Origin: Streptomyces canus
GTDB lineage: Bacteria; Actinomycetota; Actinomycetes; Streptomycetales; Streptomycetaceae
Assembly (NCBI RefSeq): GCF_030815415.1
Contig: NZ_JAUSWW010000001.1
Location: 1,426,001 to 1,490,000, forward strand
Length of the DNA: 64,000 nt
Direction: 5' to 3'
Shown: in pieces, positions 8,674-17,316 of the stretch
How positions within the stretch are numbered: position 1 is the first letter of the stretch
Layout: each line of letters begins with the position of its first letter
Notes under the pieces: model-generated
What the model was told of the DNA's origin: nothing
Seen by the model: the letters and a program-made list of their open reading frames with translations, nothing else
Databases searched by the model: none
Program-made: the position numbers and the translations under genes

Positions 8674-9168
8674 ATGCGCACACCGGCGGCGGCCCTCGGC
8701 AGCACGGTCTTCTTCGCGCTCGCGCCCGGCACGGTGGCCGGGCTGCTGCCGTGGTGGCTGACCGACTGGCGGTCCGGCGACTGGTGGCTGCCCGTCCGTC
8801 TGCTCGGTCTGCTCCCGCTCCTCGCGGGCGCGGCCGTTCTCTCGGCCGCCTTCGTGCGGTTCGTGCGCGAGGGCCTGGGCACTCCGGCGCCGGTCGCGCC
8901 GACCGAGCACCTGGTCGTGGGCGGGCTGTACCGGCATGTGCGCAATCCGATGTACGTCGCCGTGGTCGCGGCGATCGGCGGCCAGGGTCTGCTGCTCGCC
9001 CGGCCGGTGCTGTTCGGCTACGGCGCCGGTGCCTGGGCGCTGATGTGGGCGTTCGCACGGTGGTACGAGGAGCCCGCGCTCGCCGGCCGGTTCGGCGCAC
9101 AGTACGCGCGTTACCGCGGTGCCGTGCCTGGCTGGTTGCCCCGGCTCACACCCTGGCACGGTGAGTGA
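8674..9168 (+). CDS. Isoprenylcysteine carboxyl methyltransferase-like membrane protein
   Basis: A 164-residue integral membrane protein of the ICMT / phospholipid methyltransferase type. Four hydrophobic segments are visible and the family core LVVGGLYRHVRNPMYVAVVAAIGGQGLLL (HxxxRNPMY) is intact, as is the downstream EEPALAGRFGAQYARYRGAVPGWLP signature. These enzymes methylate small lipids or thiols with S-adenosylmethionine; the bacterial substrate is unknown. It lies 27 bases upstream of the Ppx/GppA gene in the same direction, possibly co-transcribed. Confidence 0.85.
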   Translation: MRTPAAALGSTVFFALAPGTVAGLLPWWLTDWRSGDWWLPVRLLGLLPLLAGAAVLSAAFVRFVREGLGTPAPVAPTEHLVVGGLYRHVRNPMYVAVVAAIGGQGLLLARPVLFGYGAGAWALMWAFARWYEEPALAGRFGAQYARYRGAVPGWLPRLTPWHGE

Positions 9169-9195
9169 CGCCCTCAAACGGGTACTCAGGCACTC

Positions 9196-10203
9196 ATGCG
9201 ACTCAGCGTGATGGATGTGGGCTCGAACACGGTCCGGTTGGTGGTGGCCGACGCGGAGGGCGGGGTGCCACTGCCTGTGCACACCGCGAAGTGGCGCCTG
9301 AGACTCTCCGAACAGGTCAGTCCCGGTGGCCCGTTGCCCGAGGAGGCCGTCGAACGGCTCGTGGTGGCGGTGGCCGAGGCGAGCAGGACCGCGGCGAAGT
9401 GGGGCGCGGCGCCCCCGCAGGCCTTCGCGACCGCCGTGGTACGCAATGCCTCCAACCGCAGTGAGGTACTGCGCGAGGTGCGCTCGCGCACCGGAGTCGG
9501 GCTCTACACCCTGCCGGGCGAGGTGGAGGCCGAGCTCACGTTCCTCGGGGCGCGGCGCTGGATGGGCTGGCGTTCGGGTCCGCTGGCCCTGCTCGACATC
9601 GGCGGCGGCTCGCTCGAAGTGGCCTTCGGGCGAGGCCGGTTGCCGGACTTCGTGGCCTCGCTGCCGCTGGGCGCGGGACGGCTGACCCATGAGTTCTTCG
9701 AGGGCCAGGACCAGCCGACGCCGGACCTGGTGCGGGCGCTGCGCCGCCGGGTCCGCCACCAGCTGCGGGACGTCGCGGCCCGGATCCGCTGGGAGGGGCC
9801 GCACACCGCGGTGGTCACCTCCCGCACCTTCCAGCAGCTGGGGCGACTGTGCGGGGCCCCGCCCGGACGGCACGGGCCCTTCACGGAACGCCGGTTGCAC
9901 CGCTCGGACCTGCGGGAGGCGATCGTCCGCCTCGCCGCACTCCCCGCCACCGAACGCTCCCGGCTGCCCGGCATCTCCGCGCCGCGCGCCGCCCAGAGCC
10001 TCGCCGGCGCGGTGGTCGGGCACACGGCGATGAAGCTGACCGGCATCAAGACGGTCACCCTGTGTCCATGGGCGATCCGTGAGGGCGTCCTGCTGCGCCG
10101 TATCGAGGACGGCCCCTCCTGGTGGACGGAGGTCAGCCGCCTCGAGGAGGAGGGCGCACCCCAGGGACCCATGCCCCTGCGCATCGCAGCCGCGCGGAAC
10201 TGA
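9196..10203 (+). CDS. Ppx/GppA-family phosphatase
   Basis: A 335-residue exopolyphosphatase / guanosine pentaphosphate phosphatase family member (actin-like ASKHA fold). Visible motifs are MDVGSNTVRLVVADA (phosphate-1 loop), ATAVVRNASNRSEVL, LLDIGGGSLEVAFG (phosphate-2) and a C-terminal region around SLAGAVVGHTAMKLTG. Two-domain short form without the HD domain, as in the actinobacterial Ppx1/Ppx2 proteins. Expected to hydrolyse polyphosphate or pppGpp in the cytoplasm; which is not decidable here. A small protein gene follows 32 bases downstream. Confidence 0.9.
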   Translation: MRLSVMDVGSNTVRLVVADAEGGVPLPVHTAKWRLRLSEQVSPGGPLPEEAVERLVVAVAEASRTAAKWGAAPPQAFATAVVRNASNRSEVLREVRSRTGVGLYTLPGEVEAELTFLGARRWMGWRSGPLALLDIGGGSLEVAFGRGRLPDFVASLPLGAGRLTHEFFEGQDQPTPDLVRALRRRVRHQLRDVAARIRWEGPHTAVVTSRTFQQLGRLCGAPPGRHGPFTERRLHRSDLREAIVRLAALPATERSRLPGISAPRAAQSLAGAVVGHTAMKLTGIKTVTLCPWAIREGVLLRRIEDGPSWWTEVSRLEEEGAPQGPMPLRIAAARN

Positions 10204-10235
10204 CCAAGGCGAAGACCGCCGCGAAAGGAGACACC

Positions 10236-10412
10236 ATGTCCGAGTCCGACGACAGGAAGCGCCCCGAGACCGCTCTGGAGGAAGTCCTCCAGGAAGCCGA
10301 GAAGGCCGAGCGGCGCACCTCGGACTCCGAGGAGCAGCGACGGCGCCGGGGTGAGGCGGGCGACGCCATCACGCCCAACACCCGCGCCCAGGAGGAGTCC
10401 ACCGGCGACTGA
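10236..10412 (+). CDS. Small charged hypothetical protein
   Basis: A 58-residue, very hydrophilic protein (MSESDDRKRPETALEEVLQEAEKAERR...) rich in Glu, Arg and Asp, probably one helix plus disordered ends; no family recognised. The ATG at 10236 is chosen because AAAGGAG (10224-10230) sits five bases upstream, a near-perfect ribosome site, whereas the longer frame overlaps the Ppx gene. It is the likely last gene of the methyltransferase-Ppx unit. Function unknown. Confidence 0.75.
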   Translation: MSESDDRKRPETALEEVLQEAEKAERRTSDSEEQRRRRGEAGDAITPNTRAQEESTGD

Positions 10413-10547
10413 CGGCACCGCACGGACGGCGGGCCCGACGGGACTCACGGTGCCCGCGCCACGCCGTACGGGAGAGCGGCCGCGACACAACCCCAGGCCA
10501 GCTCCCCACGGACGGATGACCTCGTGCCGCCCGGGTACCCGGGGCGC

Positions 10548-11561
10548 ATGGCACAGGACCCCCAAGGACCACGGCTGCCCCCCGCCCGCGGGCCGGTGTC
10601 CGCAGCCGTGTCGGAGTATCTGCTGGACGCCGGACCCCTGCCGGGCGACGCCGACGTGGCCCGCGCGCCCGTCTACGGCGACGACCTCCAGCTCGCCCTC
10701 TACCTCTGCTACGAGCTGCACTACCGGGGCTTCGCGGGCGTCTGCCCGGACTCCGAGTGGGATCCGGCCCTGCTGCGCACCCGGGCCGCACTGGAACACC
10801 GCTTCCTGACGGCACTGCGCGCCGACACGCCGGTGCACGACAGCGTCGAGGACGCCCTGGGGGAACTCCTCGTCGAGCCCGTCGACGGCACGGGCACCAG
10901 TCACTACCTGCGCGACGAGGGCGAACTGTGGCAGCTGCGCGAGTACGCGGCCCAGCGCTCCCTGTACCACCTCAAGGAGGCCGACCCCCATGCCTGGGTG
11001 CTGCCGCGGCTGTGGGGACGGGCCAAGGCGGGCATGGCGGCGGTGGAGTTCGACGAGTACGGCGGCGGCCGCCCCGACCGGGTGCACGCACAGCTGTTCG
11101 CGGATCTGATGACGGACCTGGGCCTGGCGACGGCGTACGGGCACTACCTGGACGCCGCCTGCGCGGAGGTCCTGGCGACGGTGAACCTCATGTCCCTCTT
11201 CGGTCTGCACCGAGCCCTGCGGGGCGCCCTCGTGGGCCACTTCGCGGCGGTGGAGGTCTCCTCCTCGCCGGGTTCCCGGCGACTGGCCGAGGCCATGCAC
11301 CGCACGGGCGCCGGGGCGGCCGCCGAGCACTTCTACGACGAGCATGTCGAGGCCGACGCGGTCCACGAGCAGGTCGTCCGCCACGAGGTCATCGGCGGGC
11401 TGCTCGCCGAGGAGCCGCATCTGGCGTCCGACGTGGCCTTCGGCGTCGACGCCACCGGGCACCTCGAGGACCGTTTCGCCGGCCACCTCCTGGCCGCCTG
11501 GCACTCGGGCCGGTCGTCCCTGCGGGCACCACTCGATTCCGAAACCTCCCGTATCTCCTGA
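10548..11561 (+). CDS. Iron-containing redox enzyme family protein (haem-oxygenase-like di-iron)
   Basis: About 337 residues, of the haem-oxygenase-like domain di-metal oxidase (HDO) type annotated as iron-containing redox enzymes. The helix with RTGAGAAAEHFYDEHVEADAVHEQVVRHEVIGGL holds the spaced His/Glu ligands (E, H, ExxxH) expected of the di-iron site, and VEFDEYGGGRPDRVHAQLFADLM is another family block. I prefer the ATG at 10548 (MAQDPQGPRLPP), which matches how these proteins begin; a GTG at 10524 is possible. A CDGSH iron-sulphur protein gene follows 70 bases downstream, a recurring pair suggesting a shared redox reaction. Substrate unknown. Confidence 0.82.
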   Translation: MAQDPQGPRLPPARGPVSAAVSEYLLDAGPLPGDADVARAPVYGDDLQLALYLCYELHYRGFAGVCPDSEWDPALLRTRAALEHRFLTALRADTPVHDSVEDALGELLVEPVDGTGTSHYLRDEGELWQLREYAAQRSLYHLKEADPHAWVLPRLWGRAKAGMAAVEFDEYGGGRPDRVHAQLFADLMTDLGLATAYGHYLDAACAEVLATVNLMSLFGLHRALRGALVGHFAAVEVSSSPGSRRLAEAMHRTGAGAAAEHFYDEHVEADAVHEQVVRHEVIGGLLAEEPHLASDVAFGVDATGHLEDRFAGHLLAAWHSGRSSLRAPLDSETSRIS

Positions 11562-11631
11562 ATGCTGGGGTACCCGAGCCGCATGACGCCGGTTCCACGG
11601 GGTGTCGACGACGAGGAAATGGTGATGGTCC

Positions 11632-11829
11632 GTGCCGAAGTCACCCGCTGACCCGCCCTGCCGCGTCCGGCTGGAACGCCGTGGTCCGCTACTGATGGAC
11701 GGCCCCGTCGAGGTGGAGCTGGAGGACGGGACCACGGTCTCCTCCGACCGTTTCCGCGTCGCCCTGTGCACCTGCCGCCGCAGCCGTCGCTATCCCTGGT
11801 GCGACACCAGCCACCGTGAGCGGTCCTAG
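11632..11829 (+). CDS. CDGSH iron-sulphur domain protein
   Basis: A 65-residue protein with one CDGSH zinc-finger-type [2Fe-2S] site: CTCRRSRRYPWCDTSH fits C-x-C-x2-S-x3-P-x-C-D-x-[ST]-H, with the three Cys and one His that hold the cluster (mitoNEET type). The N-terminal half GPLLMDGPVEVELEDGTTVSSDRFRVALC is the usual beta strand region. The start is a GTG at 11632. Probably an electron carrier for the upstream di-iron protein; inferred from adjacency. Confidence 0.88.
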   Translation: MPKSPADPPCRVRLERRGPLLMDGPVEVELEDGTTVSSDRFRVALCTCRRSRRYPWCDTSHRERS

Positions 11830-12289
11830 GCTCCGCCCCGCGGGTCACCGGCCGGGCACCAATGCCCTTGCCACACCACCCAGGTCCGCCCCTCGGAGCC
11901 GCGATGGATCCGCAGTCCGTCGACCACGCCCAGCAGAGGCAGCCTCGTCGCTCCGTCGTGGCGGACCCGGTCCGGGGGGATCAGCACGTCGTCCGTGCCC
12001 GCCACCCTGAGGCCGCCGCTGTCCGCCGTCAGGAGGATCCGGCAGACGTCCGCCGTCGTCCGGGCCAGCAGACAGCTGCTCACCCGCCGGCCGGCGTCGA
12101 GCAGGGAGGCCAGGAACCACGCCGGTGCCTCGACGACCCGGTGACCGCGGCCGTCGCCGCCCCTGCCGCCACCTCGCCGCCACGACGGGCGAAGTGCGCC
12201 GTGAACTCCATCTCCAGCGCGGGTTCCGGCAGCCCGAACCGGGTGAGCAGCGGAGGCTCGCCGGAGGACGTGTGTACCGGCGAACCCAC
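11826..12289 (-). pseudogene. Frameshifted gene, possible ATPase-like regulator remnant
   Basis: Two minus-strand frames abut: 12289-12080 (MGSPVHTSSGEPPLLTRFG... EMEFTAHFARRGGEVAAGAATAAVTG) and a frame read to 11826 (RVVEAPAWFLASLLDAGRRVSSCLLARTTADVCRILLTADSG...). Reading from the first into the second near 12135-12145 gives one continuous, plausible protein of about 150 residues, so a single frameshift is likely. The C-terminal part loosely resembles the end of an HATPase-type anti-sigma protein, but I cannot assign a family with confidence. It is divergent from a STAS gene, which would suit an anti-sigma partner. Confidence 0.4.
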
Positions 12290-12479
12290 GTTACGGCCGG
12301 CGACAACCGCTTGAACAGGGCACCGATTTGCAGAAAAGTCGACTGAAAGTCAATGACCACTCGCGAAATTCACCATGTCGAGTGAACCAGATCTCGTGCC
12401 GGGTTTCTCAGGGATGTCCCGCACCCCACCGGGGTAGCTACCGAGATCGAATACCCGCCCCTGCCGAGGTGGAGCCGAC

Positions 12480-12848
12480 ATGACACCGGAGTCCGGCGGA
12501 TCCGGGCCCCCGGCCGCGAACCCGTACGCCCGCACCTACCGTCGCGACCCCTTCACGGTGGTCGAGGCCGCGGGCGAGATCGACATGGCGACCGCGGGTT
12601 CCCTGGCCGAGCATCTGGACGCGGCGACCGCGGGCACGCGACCGGACGTCCTGGTCGACCTGCGCACGGTCGACTTCTTCGACTGTTCCGGCCTGCGGGT
12701 TCTGTGCCGGGCGGACTCCCGGGCGCGGGAGCACGGCGGGCGACTGCGCATCGTCTCGCGGAGTGAGCGCATCCGGCGACTCCTGCGCGCCTCGGGGTTA
12801 CTGGGCCGCTTTCCGCCGCTGCCGGAGCTGCCGGAGCGGCGGGGCTGA
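12480..12848 (+). CDS. STAS-domain anti-sigma factor antagonist
   Basis: A 122-residue RsbV/SpoIIAA-type protein. Core motifs are VVEAAGEIDMATAGSLAEHL, PDVLVDLRTVDFFDCSGLRVLCRADSRA, where the Ser of DCSGL is the residue phosphorylated by the partner kinase, and a C-terminal helix RIRRLLRASGLLGRF. The unphosphorylated form would bind an anti-sigma HATPase and free a sigma factor. No intact kinase is adjacent; the divergent damaged gene may be the former partner. The upstream 190 bases hold a GGTAGCTACC palindrome at 12433-12442 but no clear promoter. Confidence 0.9.
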   Translation: MTPESGGSGPPAANPYARTYRRDPFTVVEAAGEIDMATAGSLAEHLDAATAGTRPDVLVDLRTVDFFDCSGLRVLCRADSRAREHGGRLRIVSRSERIRRLLRASGLLGRFPPLPELPERRG

Positions 12849-12979
12849 TCCGAAGGCCGACCGGGCGGCCCCACTCCGCCCGGCCGGCCCCCGTACGAGA
12901 TCGCGAGGGATCCCCGCGTCAGGACTCGCGCTCCCCAGCCACGAGCCGCTGTCGGTGCGGGTCCCTGCGACCCCGGTCT

Positions 12980-13402
12980 CTAGAACGCGAAGAGGCTGGT
13001 CCCGTGGGTGCTCTTCACGCACTCGTTGGCGAAGGTCCGCTCGTAGGAGACGCGCTTGCCCTGCCAGACACCGTCGACGGTGACGACCACCGGGTCGTAC
13101 TGCTTGGTGCACAGCACGTCGCCCCGGCCCGTCAGTGCGTCGAAGTCCCCGTCGGCGCCGCGCAGTTCGGCACAGGCGAGGGCTGCCGCGGGATGGCTTC
13201 CGGAGGGCGTGGGGGCGCAGGTCAGGGTGACCGCGCGGGCCGGGGTGGCGAGGGCGGCGCTCTCACCGTGTCCGACGGTGAGCACCAGGGCCGAGGGGGC
13301 GTAGAGCGAGGCGGGGGCGGCGAGCGAGGTCCCGGTGAGGGGGCCGCAGACGGCGGTGGCCGTCAGAGCGAGGGTCGCTGCCCAGCGCGCGGTGTTCCGC
13401 AT
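12980..13402 (-). CDS. Subtilisin inhibitor-like (SSI family) secreted protease inhibitor
   Basis: A secreted inhibitor of subtilisin- or trypsin-like proteases, about 140 residues with a Sec signal peptide ([30 protein letters not shown]). The mature part shows the SSI fold marks: [63 protein letters not shown] and the FAF terminus, with the four disulphide cysteines. The reactive loop reads C-T-K-Q-Y-D-P, placing Lys at P1, which predicts trypsin-like targets in place of the Met-type SSI. I prefer the second ATG (13402) since GGAAGG lies nine bases before it and touches the first ATG at 13411. Confidence 0.93.
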   Translation of the reverse strand: MRNTARWAATLALTATAVCGPLTGTSLAAPASLYAPSALVLTVGHGESAALATPARAVTLTCAPTPSGSHPAAALACAELRGADGDFDALTGRGDVLCTKQYDPVVVTVDGVWQGKRVSYERTFANECVKSTHGTSLFAF

Positions 13403-13726
13403 TGTGTGCATCCTTCCGCTGATACGGGGGTGGTACCGGGCCCGGCGCGATCGGTGCCGGACCGGCGAGCGGGAGTCTGCCGAGTCCGCGCCCGAATCTC
13501 ACATCGACCCCACGGGTTTCAGTAACCTTGCGTGTTGAATCAGTGGCGTGAAGTCACGTAATTCGAACGCGCCGGCGCCGGAACCATGGGGTTCTTGATC
13601 GTCTCGACCGACCGAATGGCCGGTTCACCCCGCCTCCGCAATAGGCCTGAAACATTCCGGTTGAGCTCTCGGCGGACCCTCCGCACACCCCTTGCGTTCA
13701 CGTTCCAGTCGCGTAATCGTCATTAC
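13403..13726. other. Intergenic region between SSI gene and conserved protein
   Basis: This 324-base divergent region holds the promoter area of the SSI gene (left) and of the gene at 13727 (right). Visible are a perfect CGTGA-AG-TCACG repeat (13547-13558) and GTAAT-CGTC-ATTAC (13713-13726), the second touching the ATG at 13727. A TTGCGT (13692-13697) and TAATCG (13714-13719) pair could drive the right-hand gene with an almost leaderless message. Nothing coding is seen. Confidence 0.45.
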
Positions 13727-14278
13727 ATGATTACGACAGAGCAGCGAGAGAAGCTGCGCGGCTGGTTCGCCGGCCGCCTGCCCGACGACCTCTTCGAGGA
13801 ACTGGCCGAGCTGACGGTCGACCGCGAGGAGATCACCGTGATCGGCCGCATCCCCGCGCCCCGGCTCGCCGAGGGCGCCTCGGCCACCGAACGGGAGGCC
13901 GCCGTGCAGAGCCGCGTACAGGAGTTCCGGGAGCGCACCCGGCAGGCCCGGATCGAGGTGGCCGTCGAGGCCGAGCACCGGTTCCGCAGGAAGGTCTCCT
14001 GGGGTGTGGAGTGCGACGGGGAGCGCACCCTGTTCACCCATGTGTCCGCACCCGTCATGACCCGGCTGCGCCAGCCCGAGCGCCAGGTCCTCGACACCCT
14101 CATCGCGGGCGGGGTGGCGCGCAGCCGCAGCGACGCGCTCGCCTGGTGCGTGCGCCTGGTCCAGAAGCACACCGACGACTGGCTCGCCGAACTGCGGGAC
14201 TCACTCGAACACGTCCAGCGAGTACGGGCCCAGGGCCCCGACGCCGAAGCGGAGGACACGCCCCCGGACACCGAGTGA
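13727..14278 (+). CDS. Conserved actinobacterial hypothetical protein
   Basis: A 183-residue cytoplasmic protein that I recognise only as a recurring Streptomyces family of unknown function. The sequence is highly charged; residues about 90-125 (RVQEFRERTRQARIEVAVEAEHRFRRKVSWGVECDGERTLF) mix helix and strand, and LDTLIAGGVARSRSDALAWCVRLVQKHTDDWLAELRDSLEHV resembles a ribbon-helix-helix-type helical pair. The ATG at 13727 has no ribosome site and lies about eight bases after a -10-like box, so the message may be leaderless; longer upstream starts fall in non-coding-looking sequence. Confidence 0.75.
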   Translation: MITTEQREKLRGWFAGRLPDDLFEELAELTVDREEITVIGRIPAPRLAEGASATEREAAVQSRVQEFRERTRQARIEVAVEAEHRFRRKVSWGVECDGERTLFTHVSAPVMTRLRQPERQVLDTLIAGGVARSRSDALAWCVRLVQKHTDDWLAELRDSLEHVQRVRAQGPDAEAEDTPPDTE

Positions 14279-14481
14279 TGGATGTTTCGTACAGTCACGG
14301 GACGAAAGATGGATGAACCGTCCTCTGGTGTGGCTCCTGACCCCGGCCTTACCGTCGGCAGACCCCCGAGAGGACGGCATCCCCTCGCCCGCCCACCCCC
14401 GCCGAGGCGAGCGCCGGCCCCTCACCCCGACCCGCTCGCGTCACGACGCGCTCCACCGCCGGTCCCCTCGCTGGAGCCCCC

Positions 14482-16065
14482 TTGTCCCCGCAGCCCGACC
14501 CCTCCCCCGCGCCGTCCCTGACCGAGGTCGAGACCCACGGCGTCGACCGCATTCCCGACGCCGAGCGCACCGCGACCCCGCTGGACCTGTTCCGGCTCGC
14601 CTTCGGCGGCGCCAACACGTTCTCCACCTGTGTGCTGGGCGCCTTCCCGATCCTGTTCGGCCTCTCCTTCTGGCAGGGCCTGGCGGCCACGCTGCTCGGG
14701 GTCGTGGCGGGTGCGCTGATCCTGTGCCCGATGGCGGTGTTCGGTCCGGTCAACGGCACCAACAACGCCGTGTCCTCGTCCGCGCACCTCGGTGTGCACG
14801 GCCGGGTGATCGGCTCGTTCCTGTCGCTGCTGACCGCGGTCGCGTTCTTCTCCATCTCGGTGTGGAGCTCCGGGGACGCCCTGGTCGGCGGCGCCCACCG
14901 GCTCTTCGGCCTGCCGCGCGGCGACCTGTCGTACGTCGTGGCGTACGCGCTGTTCGCCTCTCTGGTCCTCGCGGTGTGCGTGTACGGCTTCCGGTTCATG
15001 CTGTTCGTCAACAAGGTCGCGGTGGCCGCGGCGAGCCTGCTGTTCCTGCTCGGCGCGATCGCGTTCGCCGGCGACTTCGACCCGTCGTACGCGGGCGTCT
15101 TCACGGACTCGGCGGACGCGGCCACCGACGCGCTGTTCTGGCCGTCCTTCATCGGCGCGGCGCTGATCGTGCTCTCGAACCCCGTGTCGTTCGGCGCGTT
15201 CCTCGGCGACTGGTCGCGCTACATCCCGGCGAGCACCCCACGCCGCAAGGTCATCGGCGCCGCCTTCCTGTCGCAGATCGCCACGCTGCTGCCGTTCCTC
15301 TTCGGCCTGTCGACCGCCAGCATCATCGCCGCCAAGGCGCCGGACTACGTCGACCCCGCGGCCCCCGACTTCGTGGGCGGCCTGCTGGCGATCTCGCCGG
15401 GCTGGTTCTTCCTGCCGGTGTGTCTGATCGCGCTGATCGGCGGCATGTCGACGGGCACGACCGCGCTGTACGGGACCGGCCTGGACTTCTCCTCCGTGTT
15501 CCCCCGGCTGAGCCGCGTGCAGGCGACGCTCTTCGTCGGCGTGCTGTCGATCGCGTTCATCTTCATCGGCCGGTTCGGCCTGGACCTCGTGCAGTCGATC
15601 TCGACCTTCGCCACGATGATCATCACCTGCACCACACCGTGGATGGTCGTGATGATGCTGGGCTTCTGGACCCGCCGCGGCTGGTACGACCCCGACGCCC
15701 TCCAGGTCTTCAACCGCCGCCAGCGCGGCGGCCGCTACTGGTTCGCGCACGGCTGGAACTGGCGGGGCATGACCGCCTGGTGGGTGGCGGCGGTGATCGG
15801 GGTGCTGTTCACCAACATCCCGGGCCAGTTCGTCGGTCCGCTGGGCGAGCTCGCGGGCGGCGTCGACATCGGTCTGCCGCTGTCCCTGGTCGTGGCCGCG
15901 GCGCTGTTCCTGTCGCTGCTGCGGCTCTTCCCCGAGCCCCGGGCGGTGTACGGGCCCGAGGGCGCGCGGCTGGCCCGCACCGTCGACGTGCCGGTGCCGC
16001 CGATCACGGGACCGGGCGCGGAGTCCGGCGAGCCGGAGCCCGTCGCGGTGGCGAACGGCGGCTGA
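14482..16065 (+). CDS. NCS1-family purine/cytosine permease
   Basis: A 527-residue, 12-helix nucleobase:cation symporter-1, cytosine-permease (CodB) branch. Family marks include DLFRLAFGGANTFSTCVLGAFPILFGLSFWQGL in the first helices, FGPVNGTNNAVSSSAHLGVHGRVIGSFLSL, and WSRYIPASTPRRKV after helix 7. Imports cytosine or a related purine; the exact substrate is not fixed by sequence. The start is a TTG at 14482 with GGAG (14473-14476) upstream. The 200 bases before it show no gene. The following oxidase gene starts 81 bases on and may be separate. Confidence 0.9.
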   Translation: MSPQPDPSPAPSLTEVETHGVDRIPDAERTATPLDLFRLAFGGANTFSTCVLGAFPILFGLSFWQGLAATLLGVVAGALILCPMAVFGPVNGTNNAVSSSAHLGVHGRVIGSFLSLLTAVAFFSISVWSSGDALVGGAHRLFGLPRGDLSYVVAYALFASLVLAVCVYGFRFMLFVNKVAVAAASLLFLLGAIAFAGDFDPSYAGVFTDSADAATDALFWPSFIGAALIVLSNPVSFGAFLGDWSRYIPASTPRRKVIGAAFLSQIATLLPFLFGLSTASIIAAKAPDYVDPAAPDFVGGLLAISPGWFFLPVCLIALIGGMSTGTTALYGTGLDFSSVFPRLSRVQATLFVGVLSIAFIFIGRFGLDLVQSISTFATMIITCTTPWMVVMMLGFWTRRGWYDPDALQVFNRRQRGGRYWFAHGWNWRGMTAWWVAAVIGVLFTNIPGQFVGPLGELAGGVDIGLPLSLVVAAALFLSLLRLFPEPRAVYGPEGARLARTVDVPVPPITGPGAESGEPEPVAVANGG

Positions 16066-16146
16066 CCCCGGTGTTCTGACCGGCGTTTACTCGCCAGTAT
16101 CGTCGGAGCGCAACCCGTTCTCAGCGACGAGAGGCGGAACGTACGG

Positions 16147-17316
16147 ATGGCGAAGCACTGGGCCGACTTCCAGTACGAGATCTATCTGAACGGCATGTCG
16201 GGCGCCGTACCCCGGTTGCCCACCGATCTGACCCGGCTGGAGGAGCTCACCGAGCAGCGCCTCGGCCCCGGTCCGGTCGGGTACGTGGCGGGCAGCGCCG
16301 GCGACGGGAGCACCGCCCGGGCCAACCGGGCCGCGCTCCAGCGGCGCCGGATCGTGCCGCGGATGCTGCGGGACGTGCACGAACGGGATCTGTCGGTCGA
16401 GGTGCTGGGCCGCGCCCTGCCCGCCCCGCTGGCCCTGGCACCGGTCGGCGTGCTGTCGATCATGCACCCGGGCGCCGAGTCCGCCGCCGCCCGGGCCGCC
16501 GCGGCACAGGGCGTGCCGTACATCCTGTCCTCGGCGTCCAGCACCCCGATGGAGCAGGTCGCCGAGGCGATGGGGGACGCCGAGCGCTGGTTCCAGCTGT
16601 ACTGGCCGAAGGACCCCCAGGTGGCCCTCAGCTTCCTCGACCGGGCGAGGGCCGCCGGGTTCACCGCGCTCGTCGTCACGCTGGACACCCCGCTGCTGGC
16701 CTGGCGGCCGCGCGACCTCGACCAGGCCTATCTGCCGTTCCTGCACGGGGTGGGCACCGCCAACTACTTCTCCGACCCGGCATTCCAGGCGGGCCTGGCC
16801 AAGCCGGTGGCCGAGGATCCGAACGCGGCCGTGATGCACTTCGTCGGCATGTTCGCGGACCCCGGCAAGACCTGGCCGGACCTGGCCCTCCTGCGGGAGC
16901 ACTGGGACGGGCCGATCGTCCTCAAGGGCGTCCTGCACCCGGACGACGCACGGGCGGCCGCGGACGCCGGGATGGACGGGGTGGTGGTGTCCAACCACGG
17001 CGGCCGGCAGGTGGCCGGTTCCGTGGCGGCGGCCGATGCGCTGCCACGGGTCGCGGAGGCGGTCGGCGACCGGCTGACGGTGCTCTTCGACAGCGGGATC
17101 CGCACCGGCGACGACGTCTTCAAGGCGCTCGCGCTGGGGGCGCAGGCGGTGCTCGTCGGGCGGCCGTACGTGTACGGCCTGGGCCTGGACGGACAGCCCG
17201 GCGTGGAGCACGTGATCCGCTGTCTGCTCGCCGAGCTGGACCTCACCCTCGCCCTGTCCGGGCACGCCTCTCCCAGCACCGTGGGACCCGCCGACCTGAT
17301 CGAGGACCCCGTATGA
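16147..17316 (+). CDS. FMN-dependent alpha-hydroxy-acid oxidase (lactate 2-monooxygenase-like)
   Basis: A 389-residue TIM-barrel flavoenzyme of the L-lactate oxidase / lactate monooxygenase family. Seen are LALAPVGVLSIMHPGAESAAARAAAAQGVPYILSSASS, FQLYWPKD, LVVTLDTPLLAWRPRDLDQAYLPFLHGVGTANYFSDP (the long insertion typical of lactate 2-monooxygenases), ILKGV-type LKGVLHPDDA, and the active-site SNHGGRQVAGS with His-Gly-Gly-Arg-Gln. It oxidises an L-2-hydroxy acid. Its TGA overlaps the next ATG (ATGA), so it is coupled to a D-2-hydroxyacid dehydrogenase; together they could interconvert 2-hydroxy and 2-oxo acids. Confidence 0.9.
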   Translation: MAKHWADFQYEIYLNGMSGAVPRLPTDLTRLEELTEQRLGPGPVGYVAGSAGDGSTARANRAALQRRRIVPRMLRDVHERDLSVEVLGRALPAPLALAPVGVLSIMHPGAESAAARAAAAQGVPYILSSASSTPMEQVAEAMGDAERWFQLYWPKDPQVALSFLDRARAAGFTALVVTLDTPLLAWRPRDLDQAYLPFLHGVGTANYFSDPAFQAGLAKPVAEDPNAAVMHFVGMFADPGKTWPDLALLREHWDGPIVLKGVLHPDDARAAADAGMDGVVVSNHGGRQVAGSVAAADALPRVAEAVGDRLTVLFDSGIRTGDDVFKALALGAQAVLVGRPYVYGLGLDGQPGVEHVIRCLLAELDLTLALSGHASPSTVGPADLIEDPV

